Assembly: GCA_027618475.1 (NCBI GenBank)
Contig: JAQCEJ010000014.1
Location: forward strand, 1-64,000
Length of the DNA: 64,000 nucleotides
Direction: 5' to 3'
From: Planctomycetota bacterium
GTDB lineage: Bacteria > Planctomycetota > Planctomycetia > Planctomycetales > Planctomycetaceae
Shown: in pieces, positions 19,260-28,822 of the stretch
How positions within the stretch are numbered: the first letter of the stretch is position 1
How the letters are laid out: the number at the start of each line of letters is the position of its first letter
Notes under the pieces: generated by a model
The model's database searches: none
What the model saw: only the letters and a program-made list of their open reading frames with translations
What the model was told of the DNA's origin: nothing
Made by a program: the position numbers and the translations under genes

Positions 19260-20918
19260 ATGTCCTCCGCTCCGAAGTCATTCGATCCCCATTTGGTCCC
19301 TGAGATCGGCCGGAATCCGTTCGTTTCTTGTTCTCCCCTTCATCAGGATGCACAAAGCATGGTTGCTTCGACGAATCATCGGGTCGGCCTCGATCAACTC
19401 GGAATCAATCACACCGGCACACTGTATTGGAATCTTCCCACCCCAACGGTCGTCGAGCAGATTATCCAAAGGCAGGAAGGCTTGATGGCCCATCTCGGTG
19501 CGATTGTCGTCCATACGGGCAAATACACGGGACGAGCCGCCGGCGACAAGTTCATCGTTTCCGAAGCGAAAACGCAGCAGGAAATCTGGTGGGGAGAGAT
19601 CAACCGACCGGTCGACCCCGAAACCTTCGACCGATTGTTCGCCCGACAATTGGCGTACCTGCAGGATAAAGACCTCTTCGTCGAAGACTGTTACGCCGGA
19701 GCCGATCCGCAGTATCAACTCCCCGTTCGCGTCATCACCGAGACCGCTTGGCATAATCTCTTTTCGCGCAACATGCTCATTCGCGAATTCGATGCGAAAA
19801 AAATCGCCGAGTTCGTGCCGCAATTCACGATCGTGCATACCCCTCGTTTCGAAGCGGTCCCCGCCATCGACGGCACCCGTTCCGAAGCGTTTATCATCCT
19901 CAATCTGTCACGCCGACTGGTGATCATCGGCGGCACGCATTACGCCGGCGAAATCAAGAAGTCGGTCTTCACACTGATGAATTATCTGTTGCCGCACCAG
20001 AACGTGTTGCCGATGCACTCATCGGTCAACTACGGAAAGAACAAAGACGACGTCGCCGTCTTCTTCGGACTCTCAGGAACCGGCAAGACAACGCTCTCGA
20101 CATCCGCCGATCGCATGCTCATCGGCGATGACGAACATGGCTGGAGCGACAACGGCGTGTTCAACTTCGAAGGGGGCTGTTACGCAAAAGTAATTCGTCT
20201 GAATCCGCAGACCGAACCCGAGATTTACGATTCGACGCGCAAGTTCGGCACGATTCTGGAAAACGTCGTCATCGATCCGGTCGCACGACATGTCGATCTC
20301 GACGACGGTTCGATCACCGAGAACACGCGGGCGACGTATCCGATCACGCACATTCCGCACGCCGATATCACCGGGACCGCCGGACACCCGAAGAATATTC
20401 TCTTCCTCACCTACGATGCCTTCGGCGTGCTCCCGCCGATTTCGCGACTGACCGCCGAGCAGGCCGAATTTCATTTTCTCTGCGGCTACACGTCGAAAGT
20501 CGCCGGCACCGAAGCGGGGATCAAAGAACCGCAGGCAACGTTCAGCGCATGCTTCGGAGCCCCGTTCATGCCGATGCATCCGACGGTTTACGCCCGCATG
20601 CTCAAGCAAAAGATCAACCACCACGGCGTCAACTGCTGGCTCGTCAACACAGGCCTGACCGGCGGTTCGTACGGCACGGGCGAGCGCATGGCATTGCCGT
20701 TGACGAGAGCGATGGTCGCCGCCGTGTTGAAGGGAGAACTCGACGACGCAGACACGATCCCGGTCGAGCGATTCCATCTCAGCCGCTTAACAAAATGCCC
20801 CGGCATCCCCGAAACGATTCTCGACCCCCGCGCAACATGGAGCGACAAAGCCGCCTACGATCACCAAGCCGAACAGTTGGCGAAGCGGTTTGAAGAGACG
20901 ATTGCCAAGTTCGTGTGA
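19260..20918 (+). CDS. pckA: ATP-dependent phosphoenolpyruvate carboxykinase
   Basis: A 552-residue enzyme that converts oxaloacetate and ATP into phosphoenolpyruvate and CO2, the entry step of gluconeogenesis. The ATP-form kinase loop GLSGTGKTT is at 270-278, with the second metal-binding motif LIGDDEHGW and FNFEGGCYAK after it. The motif RLVIIGGTHYAGEIKKS and the substrate arginine region (HTGKYTGRAAGDKF) are as in PckA. Length is usual. AAGGA about 11 nt upstream supports the ATG. The first ~50 residues are less conserved. Single-gene unit. Confidence 0.95.
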   Translation: MSSAPKSFDPHLVPEIGRNPFVSCSPLHQDAQSMVASTNHRVGLDQLGINHTGTLYWNLPTPTVVEQIIQRQEGLMAHLGAIVVHTGKYTGRAAGDKFIVSEAKTQQEIWWGEINRPVDPETFDRLFARQLAYLQDKDLFVEDCYAGADPQYQLPVRVITETAWHNLFSRNMLIREFDAKKIAEFVPQFTIVHTPRFEAVPAIDGTRSEAFIILNLSRRLVIIGGTHYAGEIKKSVFTLMNYLLPHQNVLPMHSSVNYGKNKDDVAVFFGLSGTGKTTLSTSADRMLIGDDEHGWSDNGVFNFEGGCYAKVIRLNPQTEPEIYDSTRKFGTILENVVIDPVARHVDLDDGSITENTRATYPITHIPHADITGTAGHPKNILFLTYDAFGVLPPISRLTAEQAEFHFLCGYTSKVAGTEAGIKEPQATFSACFGAPFMPMHPTVYARMLKQKINHHGVNCWLVNTGLTGGSYGTGERMALPLTRAMVAAVLKGELDDADTIPVERFHLSRLTKCPGIPETILDPRATWSDKAAYDHQAEQLAKRFEETIAKFV

Positions 20919-21001
20919 GGGGAGCATACCAGTCGATCATGTTTCACATTTTAGCCGAATGGCAATGGGTGTCTGGGGCGCACATTGGCGAGAGAGAATT
21001 A

Positions 21002-21033
21002 TTGACACGACGAGTTCGCGACAATCGACCACG
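21002..21033 (+). repeat. 32-bp direct repeat, left copy
   Basis: Positions 21002-21033 and 22099-22130 match at 26 of 32 positions in the same orientation, sharing GAGTTCGCGA. They enclose about 1.1 kb that contains the IS110-family remnant. They could be duplicated target or remnant ends of a larger element. Confidence 0.45.
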
Positions 21034-21034
21034 C

Positions 21035-21269
21035 GGGGTGGCCCAGACGCCCCAGCGTCTGGGTGCCTTTAGCACAAGAAGCATCTCCTGTGGCAACAAT
21101 AAATAAATGACGTTCCAACGTGCAATCGCATCATGAATAAATGACGAACCGTCAGCGTGTTGATCGAATGGATTGAATGAATCGACAAGGGCGTTTTTGG
21201 TATCATTGAACGATTGATAGCAGCGTCTTATCGCTCCGCGATCCAGACGACGGGGCGTCTGGGCCACCC
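21035..21269. repeat. Inverted repeat of GTCTGGG-type sequence
   Basis: GGGTGGCCCAGACGCCCC (21036-21053) is the perfect reverse complement of 21252-21269. More copies of the GTCTGGG core lie at about 20971, 21056 and 21296. The sequence between the arms holds two AATAAATGACG copies and no gene. Confidence 0.6.
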
Positions 21270-21318
21270 AAAACCAAGAATAGGCATAGGAAATTGTCTG
21301 GGGCACCCCGGGGAAGAA

Positions 21319-21693
21319 CTTCCCGGTTTCGGCTGGATCCGCGCGCTCACCGCCTACGTGTACCTCGACACGCCGTTTCGCTTCCGCAGCAAACAAGCCT
21401 TATGGAAATACAGCGGGATCGGACTGGAACGGCACACCAGCGGCAAAGGCCGGCCGCGCGTCTCTCTGGTCAAGAACTGCTATCATCGGGCCTTGAAGAA
21501 TGTGTTCATGGGAGCGGCGAAATCGGCGATCTGCTCCGGTGACAACCCTTTCGCCGAGAAGTACGACCATTGGACACAGGAGGCAGGCTTGCATCCCGCC
21601 ACGGCCCGCCGCAACGTCGCCCGCTGCCTGGCGACGACGTTGTGGAGTCTGTGGAAACACAACAGCCGTTACGATCCCGCGCAAGTGCGGTAA
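21319..21693 (+). pseudogene. IS110-family transposase remnant (C-terminal part)
   Basis: About 124 codons with clear similarity to the C-terminal half of IS110/IS116-type transposases: LPGFGWIRALTAYVYLDTPFR, SKQALWKYSGIGLERHTSGKG, NPFAEKYDHWTQEAGLHPATA and RRNVARCLATTLWSLWKH. The N-terminal DEDD catalytic domain is missing, and the frame upstream of 21319 is unrelated repeat-rich sequence, so the gene is truncated and cannot be active. It lies between repeats in a gene-poor stretch after pckA. Confidence 0.8.
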
Positions 21694-22098
21694 ATCGCCG
21701 GTTTTTTGAAGAGTTAAATTCGACAGGAGCCAACACGGCGGAGTTCCCAGGGTGGCACTAGACCTAGAGTCCCAGCCAGTGAATGAACCCGCCGCTTTGA
21801 ATCACGTACGCTCTTTGATCCTCATAGACCTCGACAGAGAGTCTCACATAGGTGCCTGAGCGATGTTTTTGACAAATGACAATCGCCGCACGACGAGGAA
21901 GGAACGAAACAAAAACTCCCCAAATCAAACGGCCGACGAGAACGAAGAGAAGAGAAAACCGACTGGCTCAGAGACCGTAATCATCATCGCACCCCGAATG
22001 CCCCTTTTTCTACAAGTTTTTTGAGGAGCATCCGTGGTTTCGCCCAAAGTCTGCCTTGACAGAAAACTTCCTATAGGTGCCACCCGACGTGATCGTGT

Positions 22099-22130
22099 TT
22101 GACGCGATGAGTTCGCGATCATCGGCCATG
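22099..22130 (+). repeat. 32-bp direct repeat, right copy
   Basis: Second copy of the repeat at 21002-21033 (26 of 32 positions identical). Confidence 0.45.
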
Positions 22131-22598
22131 CTTCGAAACGAGTTCATGGCCCAGTCTGTTGGCCCTCCTCACATGTTATCGACTGGGGGCGTGGTCTTCA
22201 ATTTTCTTTCCTCATGTCTTGCGAAATTGAGGGCGGTTTTTTTCTCTTGCTGATACAGCATCCCTGCCCCCCTTCCATTCCCAAACAGCAATCGGACGGG
22301 GCGCGAAAGATCAGCACCTCTTTCGGTCTCTGGTTGCGCGAAGGAGAATGAATCAAACAGGAGGCCGAGTTCACATCATTGTTTATGAATGTGTAAAATT
22401 TGCGCAAAAACGCGCAAAAATGCGGATTTTTGGCTCCGAATGAGCACGAAACGCGCGCGAGACCTCATTTTGCGCGGATTTCGTGCCCATTTTGCAACTT
22501 CAAACACGATTTACGGTGCGACGGTGGGGGTGAAAAACGGCTTGGTTTTCCCACATTCACGCCGGGGCGCAACCGTGGCAGGAAGGATTGGAGAGCGA

Positions 22599-22630
22599 GG
22601 GGTTGGGGATTGGGGGTTAGGGATTGGGGA
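22599..22630 (+). repeat. G-quadruplex-like G-tract run
   Basis: Five G-tracts of 3-5 bases separated by 2-3 nt (TT, ATT, TTA, ATT) lie 85 nt downstream of the end of the minus-strand Kelch-type gene. The pattern fits the standard G-quadruplex rule on the plus strand. Confidence 0.6.
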
Positions 22631-22713
22631 TGGAGACATTCGAAAAGAAACGAGGAAGGCATGTGGGACTTTTTGATACGACGTTTTTCCCAGAACGAAA
22701 GCCTGGCGGGAGG

Positions 22714-23745
22714 TCATTCGCTCTTTCTCAACCGCCACACATCCGGCTCCATGTTGTTCCCGGCGACCATCCAGAGCGAACCGTCGTGCACGTAGACGCT
22801 CGCCGCGTGACGCGGCTTCCAGGGGGTGTTTTTGAGTTCGGTCCACTCGACGCCGTCGGTTGAGTACCAGACGTCATTGCGGTTGGTTTCGTTCCATCCT
22901 TCCAAGACCCACAGCTTATCGTCCCACACCGCAAGTTCATGCATCTGCCGCTTTGACCACGGGGCTTCGGCGAGGTGCTTTTTCCAATGCACGCCGTCGG
23001 CGGTGCTCCAGACGTCGTTGTGAAATGTCCGTTCGGTTCCCGGCGTGTCGTACAGGCCGCCGCCGATCAGCCAGAGGCGATCTTTGAAGACCGCCTGCCC
23101 GCCTATGAGAGCACGGGCCTCCCAGCAGGGTTCTTGAGGTTTGATTTCTTTCCACTCGATGCCGTCTGTCGTGGTCCAGATATCGCGGTGAAACAGCGGC
23201 TCGGCAGGGGCGATTTGCGGAATCGTCTGGCCTCCCAACACCCAGATACGATCGTCGAATGCGGCGGTGTACCCGAAGGCTCGCGGCTTCCAGGGAATCG
23301 GCCGGTCTTTGTTGACGTGCGACCACGTCTTGCCGTTGGTCGAGTTCCAGACGTCGAAGTGATAATGTCCCTGATTGACGTCGCCGCCGACGATCCACAT
23401 TTTGTCGCGATGGACGACATACCCGGCGTAATGTCGGCCTTCCCAGTCGGTCGTTGAGTCGAACGAATCGTCTTTGAAGGTGTTCGGTTTGACGAGTCTC
23501 CAATCGAGGCCGTCGGTCGACGACCAGACTTCGTTATTGCAGATGCGCGGGAAGAACTCTTTATCGCGGGGGTTCCAACCGCCGAGCAGCCACATTTTGC
23601 CGTCGAAGACGATCGCCCCTCCCCCGTCGCGCGGTTTGAACGGGGCGTTCAAGGTGATTTGTTCCCACGAGTACTCGGGCTCGCCGGATTGTGCGACGGT
23701 GCAGAGGGTCAGCAGAACAGTGAACGAAAGCATCAGGTTTGACAT
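22714..23745 (-). CDS. Exported Kelch-type beta-propeller protein
   Basis: 343 residues with a signal peptide (LMLSFTVLLTLCTVAQSGEP). About six repeats follow, each with a Gly-Gly pair and a WSS/WTT-D-G turn: MWLLGGWN ... NEVWSSTDGLDW, MWIVGGDVN ... FDVWNSTNGKTW, IWVLGGQT ... RDIWTTTDGIEW, LWLIGGGLY ... NDVWSTADGVHW, LWVLEGWNE ... NDVWYSTDGVEW, and a last SLWMVAGNN. These are Kelch-like propeller blades. No catalytic residues can be named, so the role may be glycan or protein binding. It is isolated, between the IS110 scar and the DUF1559 fragment. Confidence 0.85.
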   Translation of the reverse strand: MSNLMLSFTVLLTLCTVAQSGEPEYSWEQITLNAPFKPRDGGGAIVFDGKMWLLGGWNPRDKEFFPRICNNEVWSSTDGLDWRLVKPNTFKDDSFDSTTDWEGRHYAGYVVHRDKMWIVGGDVNQGHYHFDVWNSTNGKTWSHVNKDRPIPWKPRAFGYTAAFDDRIWVLGGQTIPQIAPAEPLFHRDIWTTTDGIEWKEIKPQEPCWEARALIGGQAVFKDRLWLIGGGLYDTPGTERTFHNDVWSTADGVHWKKHLAEAPWSKRQMHELAVWDDKLWVLEGWNETNRNDVWYSTDGVEWTELKNTPWKPRHAASVYVHDGSLWMVAGNNMEPDVWRLRKSE

Positions 23746-23804
23746 AACACGATTTCAGGAATGGAAGATGGCGGTCCGACGCTCACGTTCTGGGCATTCA
23801 AGGG

Positions 23805-24071
23805 TCATGACGTTATCAGTTCGACAATTGTCTCTTCTCCCCTTTCAATTGTCCATTGTTCCAACGAATACGCTGCTTCGTTGGCATCGCGAGTTCTAAT
23901 GAAGCCAAAGACGCGCGAACTGACATTCTCTGAAATAAAGCGAACGGCACCGTCGCAGAACAGAAAGGTGGCTTCTCCCGAATGCATACTGGCAAATGCG
24001 CCTCCGGCGGCGAGCAGTCCCAGAACGATGCCGAGAGGAACGTAGGAAGCACCGTCAGTTGAAAACGCCGC
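23805..24071 (-). pseudogene. DUF1559 (H-X9-DG) gene fragment
   Basis: The minus frame encodes GASYVPLGIVLGLLAAGG, FASMHSGEATFLFCDG and AVRFISENVSSRVFGFIRTR, the C-terminal H-X9-DG signature of DUF1559 prepilin-like proteins, which are highly multiplied in Planctomycetes. The expected N-terminal pilin-type leader and ~200 residues are absent: the frame is closed upstream by a TGA at 24072-24074. After the family end it runs into the low-complexity CAATTGTCCATTG sequence. It is best read as a decayed fragment. Confidence 0.65.
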
Positions 24072-24186
24072 TCACCCCTAATAATCCCTTCTCGTGCTTG
24101 ACAACGCTCCCTCATCGTGCCAAGAATCTACGTAGAAGTAAAATTCCATAAGTCCATATGCTGTAATAATTCCGGGCGATTTTACA

Positions 24187-25632
24187 ATGCTGCAAATCAA
24201 CCGCCGAAACATGCTGGGGCTTTCCGGGTTTGGTCTTGGGCAGATCGCGTTGGCTCAGCTCCTTGGGGCGTCTCGCGCGATTGCAACCGAGAGGCAGGCG
24301 ACAAGTCTTGTCCCTATTTACAGCAATTTGAAACCGCGTCCTACCCATTTTCCTCCCCCGGCGACATCGGTGATTCAGCTCATTCAAAACGGTGGGCCGA
24401 GCCAGATGGATCTCTTCGATCCCAAGCCACTGCTGACGAAGATGGCCGGTCAACCGCATCCCGACGGCGTCGAAATCCATCAACCGAATAATACGAATGC
24501 CCTGCTCCCTTCGCCTCTCAAGTTCAGCAAGTTCGGCGAATGCGGTATGGATGTTTCAGAGGCGTTGCCGCATTGCAGTTCGATCGTGGATGACCTGTGT
24601 TTCGTGCGTTCGATGCACACCGAGCACAATAACCACCTTGAAGGTTTAAACATGCTGTTGACGTGCAAGATTTTTCCGGGCCGACCCGTGATGGGGGCGT
24701 GGATCAGTTATGCACTGGGAACCGAGAATCAGAACCTCCCGGCGTATGTCGTACTCCGCGATCCCGATGGTTACACCGTCGGCAGTAAGCAACTTTGGGC
24801 GAATGCCTATTTGCCCGCGTTGTATCAGGGGGTTGAGTTCAGCACGCGGGGGGCACCGATTCATCATTTGGATCCGGCGACGCCGTTGCCGGTTGGGGTG
24901 CAGCGTGCCAATCTCGATTTTTTGAAGAAACTGAATTCCGCCCATTTGTCGAAGCGTCCGGGCGAATCGGAACTCGATGCGCGAATCGAGAATTTCGAAT
25001 TGGCCGCACGCATGCAGCTCGAAGCTCCTTCGGTTCTGGATTTATCGGGTGAAACCGAAGCGACCAGAAAAAGTTACGGGCTCGACAATCCCGCGACGGC
25101 CAAGTATGGCACGCGATGCTTGATGGCACGCCGATTGGTAGAATCGGGCGTGCGATTCGTGCAGGTGACTACCAGCCCTGGCCAACCCTGGGACCATCAC
25201 AACGACATCAAAAAGGGGATGGACGACATCGCCACCGCGACCGACCAGGGGGCCACGGCACTTATCAAAGATCTGAAGGAACGGGGGTTGCTCGAAAGCA
25301 CCATCGTGATGTGGGCAGGCGAATTCGGACGGCTACCGACAACACAAAACGGCAAGGGACGCGACCACAACCGCAATGCATTTACCATGTGGTTTGCGGG
25401 GGGGGGCTTCAAGCCGGGTTTGATTTATGGTGAGACCGACGAATTCGGTTACAAGAGCATTGTCAATCGCGTCAGCGTTCCCGATATGATTGCCACGGTC
25501 TGTCATCAATTGGGACTCGACCATCAACAGGTACAATTCCCGCTTGAGGGACGTTTGGAAACTCCAACCGACGTCACCGTCACCGGCGCGAAAGTGGTAG
25601 GCGATCTGCTGACGAGTGACGTGCGCACATGA
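24187..25632 (+). CDS. DUF1501 protein
   Basis: A 481-residue DUF1501 (sulfatase/alkaline phosphatase-fold) protein. It opens with INRRNMLGLSGFGLGQIALAQLL, a Tat-type leader in form, which would export it folded. Family marks are VIQLIQNGGPSQMDLFDPKP, HCSSIVDDLCFVRSMHTEHNNHLEG, YGTRCLMARRLVESGVRFVQV and MWAGEFGRLPTTQ-x-GKGRDHN. The conserved Asp and His clusters would suit metal binding. The reaction is not established for the family. It overlaps or abuts the DUF1549/DUF1553 gene downstream, the typical planctomycete gene pair. Confidence 0.9.
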   Translation: MLQINRRNMLGLSGFGLGQIALAQLLGASRAIATERQATSLVPIYSNLKPRPTHFPPPATSVIQLIQNGGPSQMDLFDPKPLLTKMAGQPHPDGVEIHQPNNTNALLPSPLKFSKFGECGMDVSEALPHCSSIVDDLCFVRSMHTEHNNHLEGLNMLLTCKIFPGRPVMGAWISYALGTENQNLPAYVVLRDPDGYTVGSKQLWANAYLPALYQGVEFSTRGAPIHHLDPATPLPVGVQRANLDFLKKLNSAHLSKRPGESELDARIENFELAARMQLEAPSVLDLSGETEATRKSYGLDNPATAKYGTRCLMARRLVESGVRFVQVTTSPGQPWDHHNDIKKGMDDIATATDQGATALIKDLKERGLLESTIVMWAGEFGRLPTTQNGKGRDHNRNAFTMWFAGGGFKPGLIYGETDEFGYKSIVNRVSVPDMIATVCHQLGLDHQQVQFPLEGRLETPTDVTVTGAKVVGDLLTSDVRT

Positions 25633-25687
25633 AGTTCAGGCTATGAGTAGAACTGATATTTTCGATTCTAAGACAACCGGTCCAATT

Positions 25688-28675
25688 ATGCATTTGCATT
25701 TTAATTCGCTGCGATTGCTGCTGATCCTCGCTTCGGTGGGACTTCTATTGCCAATCGCCTCACGCGCCGACGATGCCCCGGTCTTCGAAGAGGATGTCCT
25801 GCCAATCTTCACGCGGTATTGTTTTAACTGCCACGGCAAAAGTTCTCCCCAAGTCGGTCTTGAATTGCGAACCGCTCGTCAGATATTTCGGGGGAGTCAA
25901 AACGGAGCGGTCATTGTCAAAGGATCGCTAGAGAAAAGCTTGCTTTGGGAAAAGGTTTCGAAGCGCGAGATGCCTCCGGCTCTTTTCAACTTGAAACTTG
26001 AGGACGCAGAAATCGAGACGGTGCGGCAGTGGATTCTCGCCGGAGCACCGTCCGACGAAACAATGGAATTGCCTGCCGACGTGCAAGTGCAGTTCGACCG
26101 ATTCGAGAATGAAATTCAACCGATTCTGAATGATCGCTGCGTGGAATGTCACGGAGAAACGGCCCCCGAAGCGGGTCTCGATTTGCGCAACCTGTCGTCG
26201 CTCTTACGAGGAAGCAAGAAAGGCCCCGTGATCGTCGAAGGGTTTTCCGACAAGAGTGTGCTCATTCGCAAACTCTCCAGCAAAGCGATGCCCCCGCCCG
26301 AGGCCGGCGAACCTTTGTCGCCCGACGAAATCGGCCGGATAACGAGCTGGATCGACCAGGGCCGATTTGCGGATTTCGTCGACATCGATTCCGATGACGA
26401 GCTGGTAACGACCGCTGACGAAATCACGGAAGAGGATCGACAATTCTGGGCGTATCAAAAACCGATCGCGAATTCCCCTCCCAACGTTGTTGCGGTTGAT
26501 CGCGCGCGTACGCCAATCGATCGCTTCGTATTGGCCAAACTCGAGGCCGCGGGGCTGACGTTTTCGCCGGATGCCGACAACCAGACGTTGCTCCGTAGAG
26601 CCTATTTTGATCTGACGGGATTGCCCCCCACTCCTGAACAGGCTCAGCGATTTCTCGCCGACGATCAGCCCAATGCCTACGAACGGCTGATCGACGAACT
26701 GCTCGCATCGCCGAGATACGGCGAGAGATGGGGACGACATTGGCTTGACGTCGTCGGATATGTCGACACCAAAGACAAGGACTTCGACCCCAACAGCGCG
26801 AACCTGCTGGAGGGGTATTGGCGGTTCCGCGATTATGTGATTGCGTCGACGAATGACGATAAGCCGTGGAATCGATTTTTGGTCGAACAAATTGCCGGCG
26901 ACGAGCTGGTGGACTGGCGTAACGCGACGGAGTATACACCCGAGATTCTGGAATTGCTGACGGCGACGGGCTTCCTCCGAAACGTACTCGATGCCACCGA
27001 CGAAGATATTTCGGACCTCCCCTTCGATCGTTACGAAGCGTTGTTCAAGCTGATAGAGCGAGTTTCAACCAGCACGATGGGGATGACGATGGCTTGTGCC
27101 CGTTGTCACAGTCATAAATTTGATCCCATCCCTCAAACCGATTATTATCGATTCTTGTCGCTCTTCACAGCAGCGTATAATCCTTCCGACTGGCTCCCGC
27201 CGAGTCGTCGGCATCTGTTTGATGTTTCGAAGGTCGAACAGAATGAAATCGATCGACAGCGAACCGAAGTGACGGCACAACAAAATGAGTTGAAGAAGCA
27301 AGTCGCAGCACTCAGAGAACCGTTCCGACAGCAGTTGATTGACCGGAAGCTGTTGCAGCTTCCGGAAGCCATTCGAGCCGACACAAAGACGGCTGTTGCC
27401 GCTGATGAAAAGTCGCGGACGGAAATTCAAAAGTACCTTGCCGAAAAATTCACCACTCACTTGACCGTCAGTGATAACGATGTCGACGCTTCCCTTGGCG
27501 ATGCCGACCGTAAGCAACTGGCCGAATTGCAAGAAGGAATCGCGGCGAACGAACGACGATTGGCATCGTTGCAATTCCATCAGGTGCAGGCGTTATGGGA
27601 CGTTGGCAAGGCACCGACGATTCGACTGCTGCATCGTGGCGACGTGGAGTTCGCCGGTCCAAAGGTTTCACCTGGATTTCTGTCGATACTCAGCCCCTCC
27701 GGTCAAGCAGACGCACTTCCTTCACCGCAAGCGGTGGGTGAAACAACCGGACTTCGACTGGCGTTTGCCGAGTGGTTGACTCGCCCGGAGCATCCGCTCA
27801 CCGCGCGGGTCATCGTCAACCGTATGTGGCAGCATCATTTCGGAACGGGAATCGTCGCCACGCCAGGAAATTTCGGAGAAACGGGAGCGCGTCCGACACA
27901 TCCCGAATTGCTCGACTGGCTGGCCGTCGAATTCATGCAGCAAGGTTGGCATGCTAAACCTCTCCATAAAATGATCATGCTCTCGACGGTATATCGTCAG
28001 TCATCAACACGTCCGATCGATGGAGACGAAATCGTCGCCGACAGTGCCGAGTCGATCGATCCGCAGAATCGGTTGTTATGGCGGATGAATTTACAACGGC
28101 TGGATGCAGAATCAATTCGCGATTCCGTAATCGCCATTAGTGGAACTGCCGACTATAAGATGGGGGGCCCCCCAGTCGCGGTGACAACGTCTCCGACAGG
28201 ACTTCAATCAGTTCCCGGCGACGGGACGTCAGCTGCTTCACGGCGCAGCATCTACCTCGTCGCGCGGCGATCGAATCCCGTGACGTTTTTGCGAGTCTTC
28301 GATTACCCGGTGATCGACGTCAATTGCACTCAACGATCGACGTCGGCAACGCCACTTCAGTCGCTGACGATGATTAACAGCGAATTTCTGGCCGGCAGTG
28401 CCATACAGTTTGCCACCCGCGTCGAAAAACTCGTGGGCGAAACCGCTACAAATGCAGAGAAGATCGACACCGCTTATTGGCTGGCATTTTCTCGATCTCC
28501 GAGCGACACCGAAACGTCCGACGGCATCGCCTTCCTCGATCAACTGGAAAAGCTCTATGCGGACACCCCCGAGGCGGCGTCGGAATCAAGTATTCCACCG
28601 TCTGCCACACAACGAGCATTCGAGAATTTCGTGCACATGCTGCAATGCTCGAACGAATTCATGTATGTAGATTGA
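25688..28675 (+). CDS. PSCyt1/DUF1549/DUF1553 multihaem-motif protein
   Basis: 995 residues with a signal peptide (SLRLLLILASVGLLLPIASRA). Two planctomycete cytochrome domains (PSCyt1) follow with CFNCH (45-49) and CVECH (151-155); then DUF1549 (TPIDRFVLAKLEAAGLTFSP) with a third motif, CARCH, near residue 475; a charged coiled-coil-like stretch; and DUF1553 (VIVNRMWQHHFGTGIVATPGN). Three c-type haem sites and an extracytoplasmic location are therefore expected. The ATG at 25688 gives a clean signal peptide; 25643 (weak AGG) and a GTG at 25616 are alternatives. It overlaps or closely follows the DUF1501 gene and probably works with it; the joint function is unknown. Confidence 0.9.
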   Translation: MHLHFNSLRLLLILASVGLLLPIASRADDAPVFEEDVLPIFTRYCFNCHGKSSPQVGLELRTARQIFRGSQNGAVIVKGSLEKSLLWEKVSKREMPPALFNLKLEDAEIETVRQWILAGAPSDETMELPADVQVQFDRFENEIQPILNDRCVECHGETAPEAGLDLRNLSSLLRGSKKGPVIVEGFSDKSVLIRKLSSKAMPPPEAGEPLSPDEIGRITSWIDQGRFADFVDIDSDDELVTTADEITEEDRQFWAYQKPIANSPPNVVAVDRARTPIDRFVLAKLEAAGLTFSPDADNQTLLRRAYFDLTGLPPTPEQAQRFLADDQPNAYERLIDELLASPRYGERWGRHWLDVVGYVDTKDKDFDPNSANLLEGYWRFRDYVIASTNDDKPWNRFLVEQIAGDELVDWRNATEYTPEILELLTATGFLRNVLDATDEDISDLPFDRYEALFKLIERVSTSTMGMTMACARCHSHKFDPIPQTDYYRFLSLFTAAYNPSDWLPPSRRHLFDVSKVEQNEIDRQRTEVTAQQNELKKQVAALREPFRQQLIDRKLLQLPEAIRADTKTAVAADEKSRTEIQKYLAEKFTTHLTVSDNDVDASLGDADRKQLAELQEGIAANERRLASLQFHQVQALWDVGKAPTIRLLHRGDVEFAGPKVSPGFLSILSPSGQADALPSPQAVGETTGLRLAFAEWLTRPEHPLTARVIVNRMWQHHFGTGIVATPGNFGETGARPTHPELLDWLAVEFMQQGWHAKPLHKMIMLSTVYRQSSTRPIDGDEIVADSAESIDPQNRLLWRMNLQRLDAESIRDSVIAISGTADYKMGGPPVAVTTSPTGLQSVPGDGTSAASRRSIYLVARRSNPVTFLRVFDYPVIDVNCTQRSTSATPLQSLTMINSEFLAGSAIQFATRVEKLVGETATNAEKIDTAYWLAFSRSPSDTETSDGIAFLDQLEKLYADTPEAASESSIPPSATQRAFENFVHMLQCSNEFMYVD

Positions 28676-28822
28676 GTGAGAGGTATGACACCGACCGATG
28701 GTGTTAACCTCGTTCCCTTCACGCTCGAGGACAGCGAAGTCTTAACGGCGCATCAATTATTTTTCTGTGTCGTTCCGTTATCGTCTTGTATTATACATCG
28801 GCACCGAGGAGACACAGGCATA

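Larger units (their letters stand above)
21694..22713. other. 1-kb gene-free stretch
   Basis: No supported gene. It holds the right direct repeat (22099-22130), AT-rich and CGCG-rich simple sequence around 22394-22460, and a G-tract run at 22599-22630. Short open frames here have no recognisable features. Confidence 0.5.
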
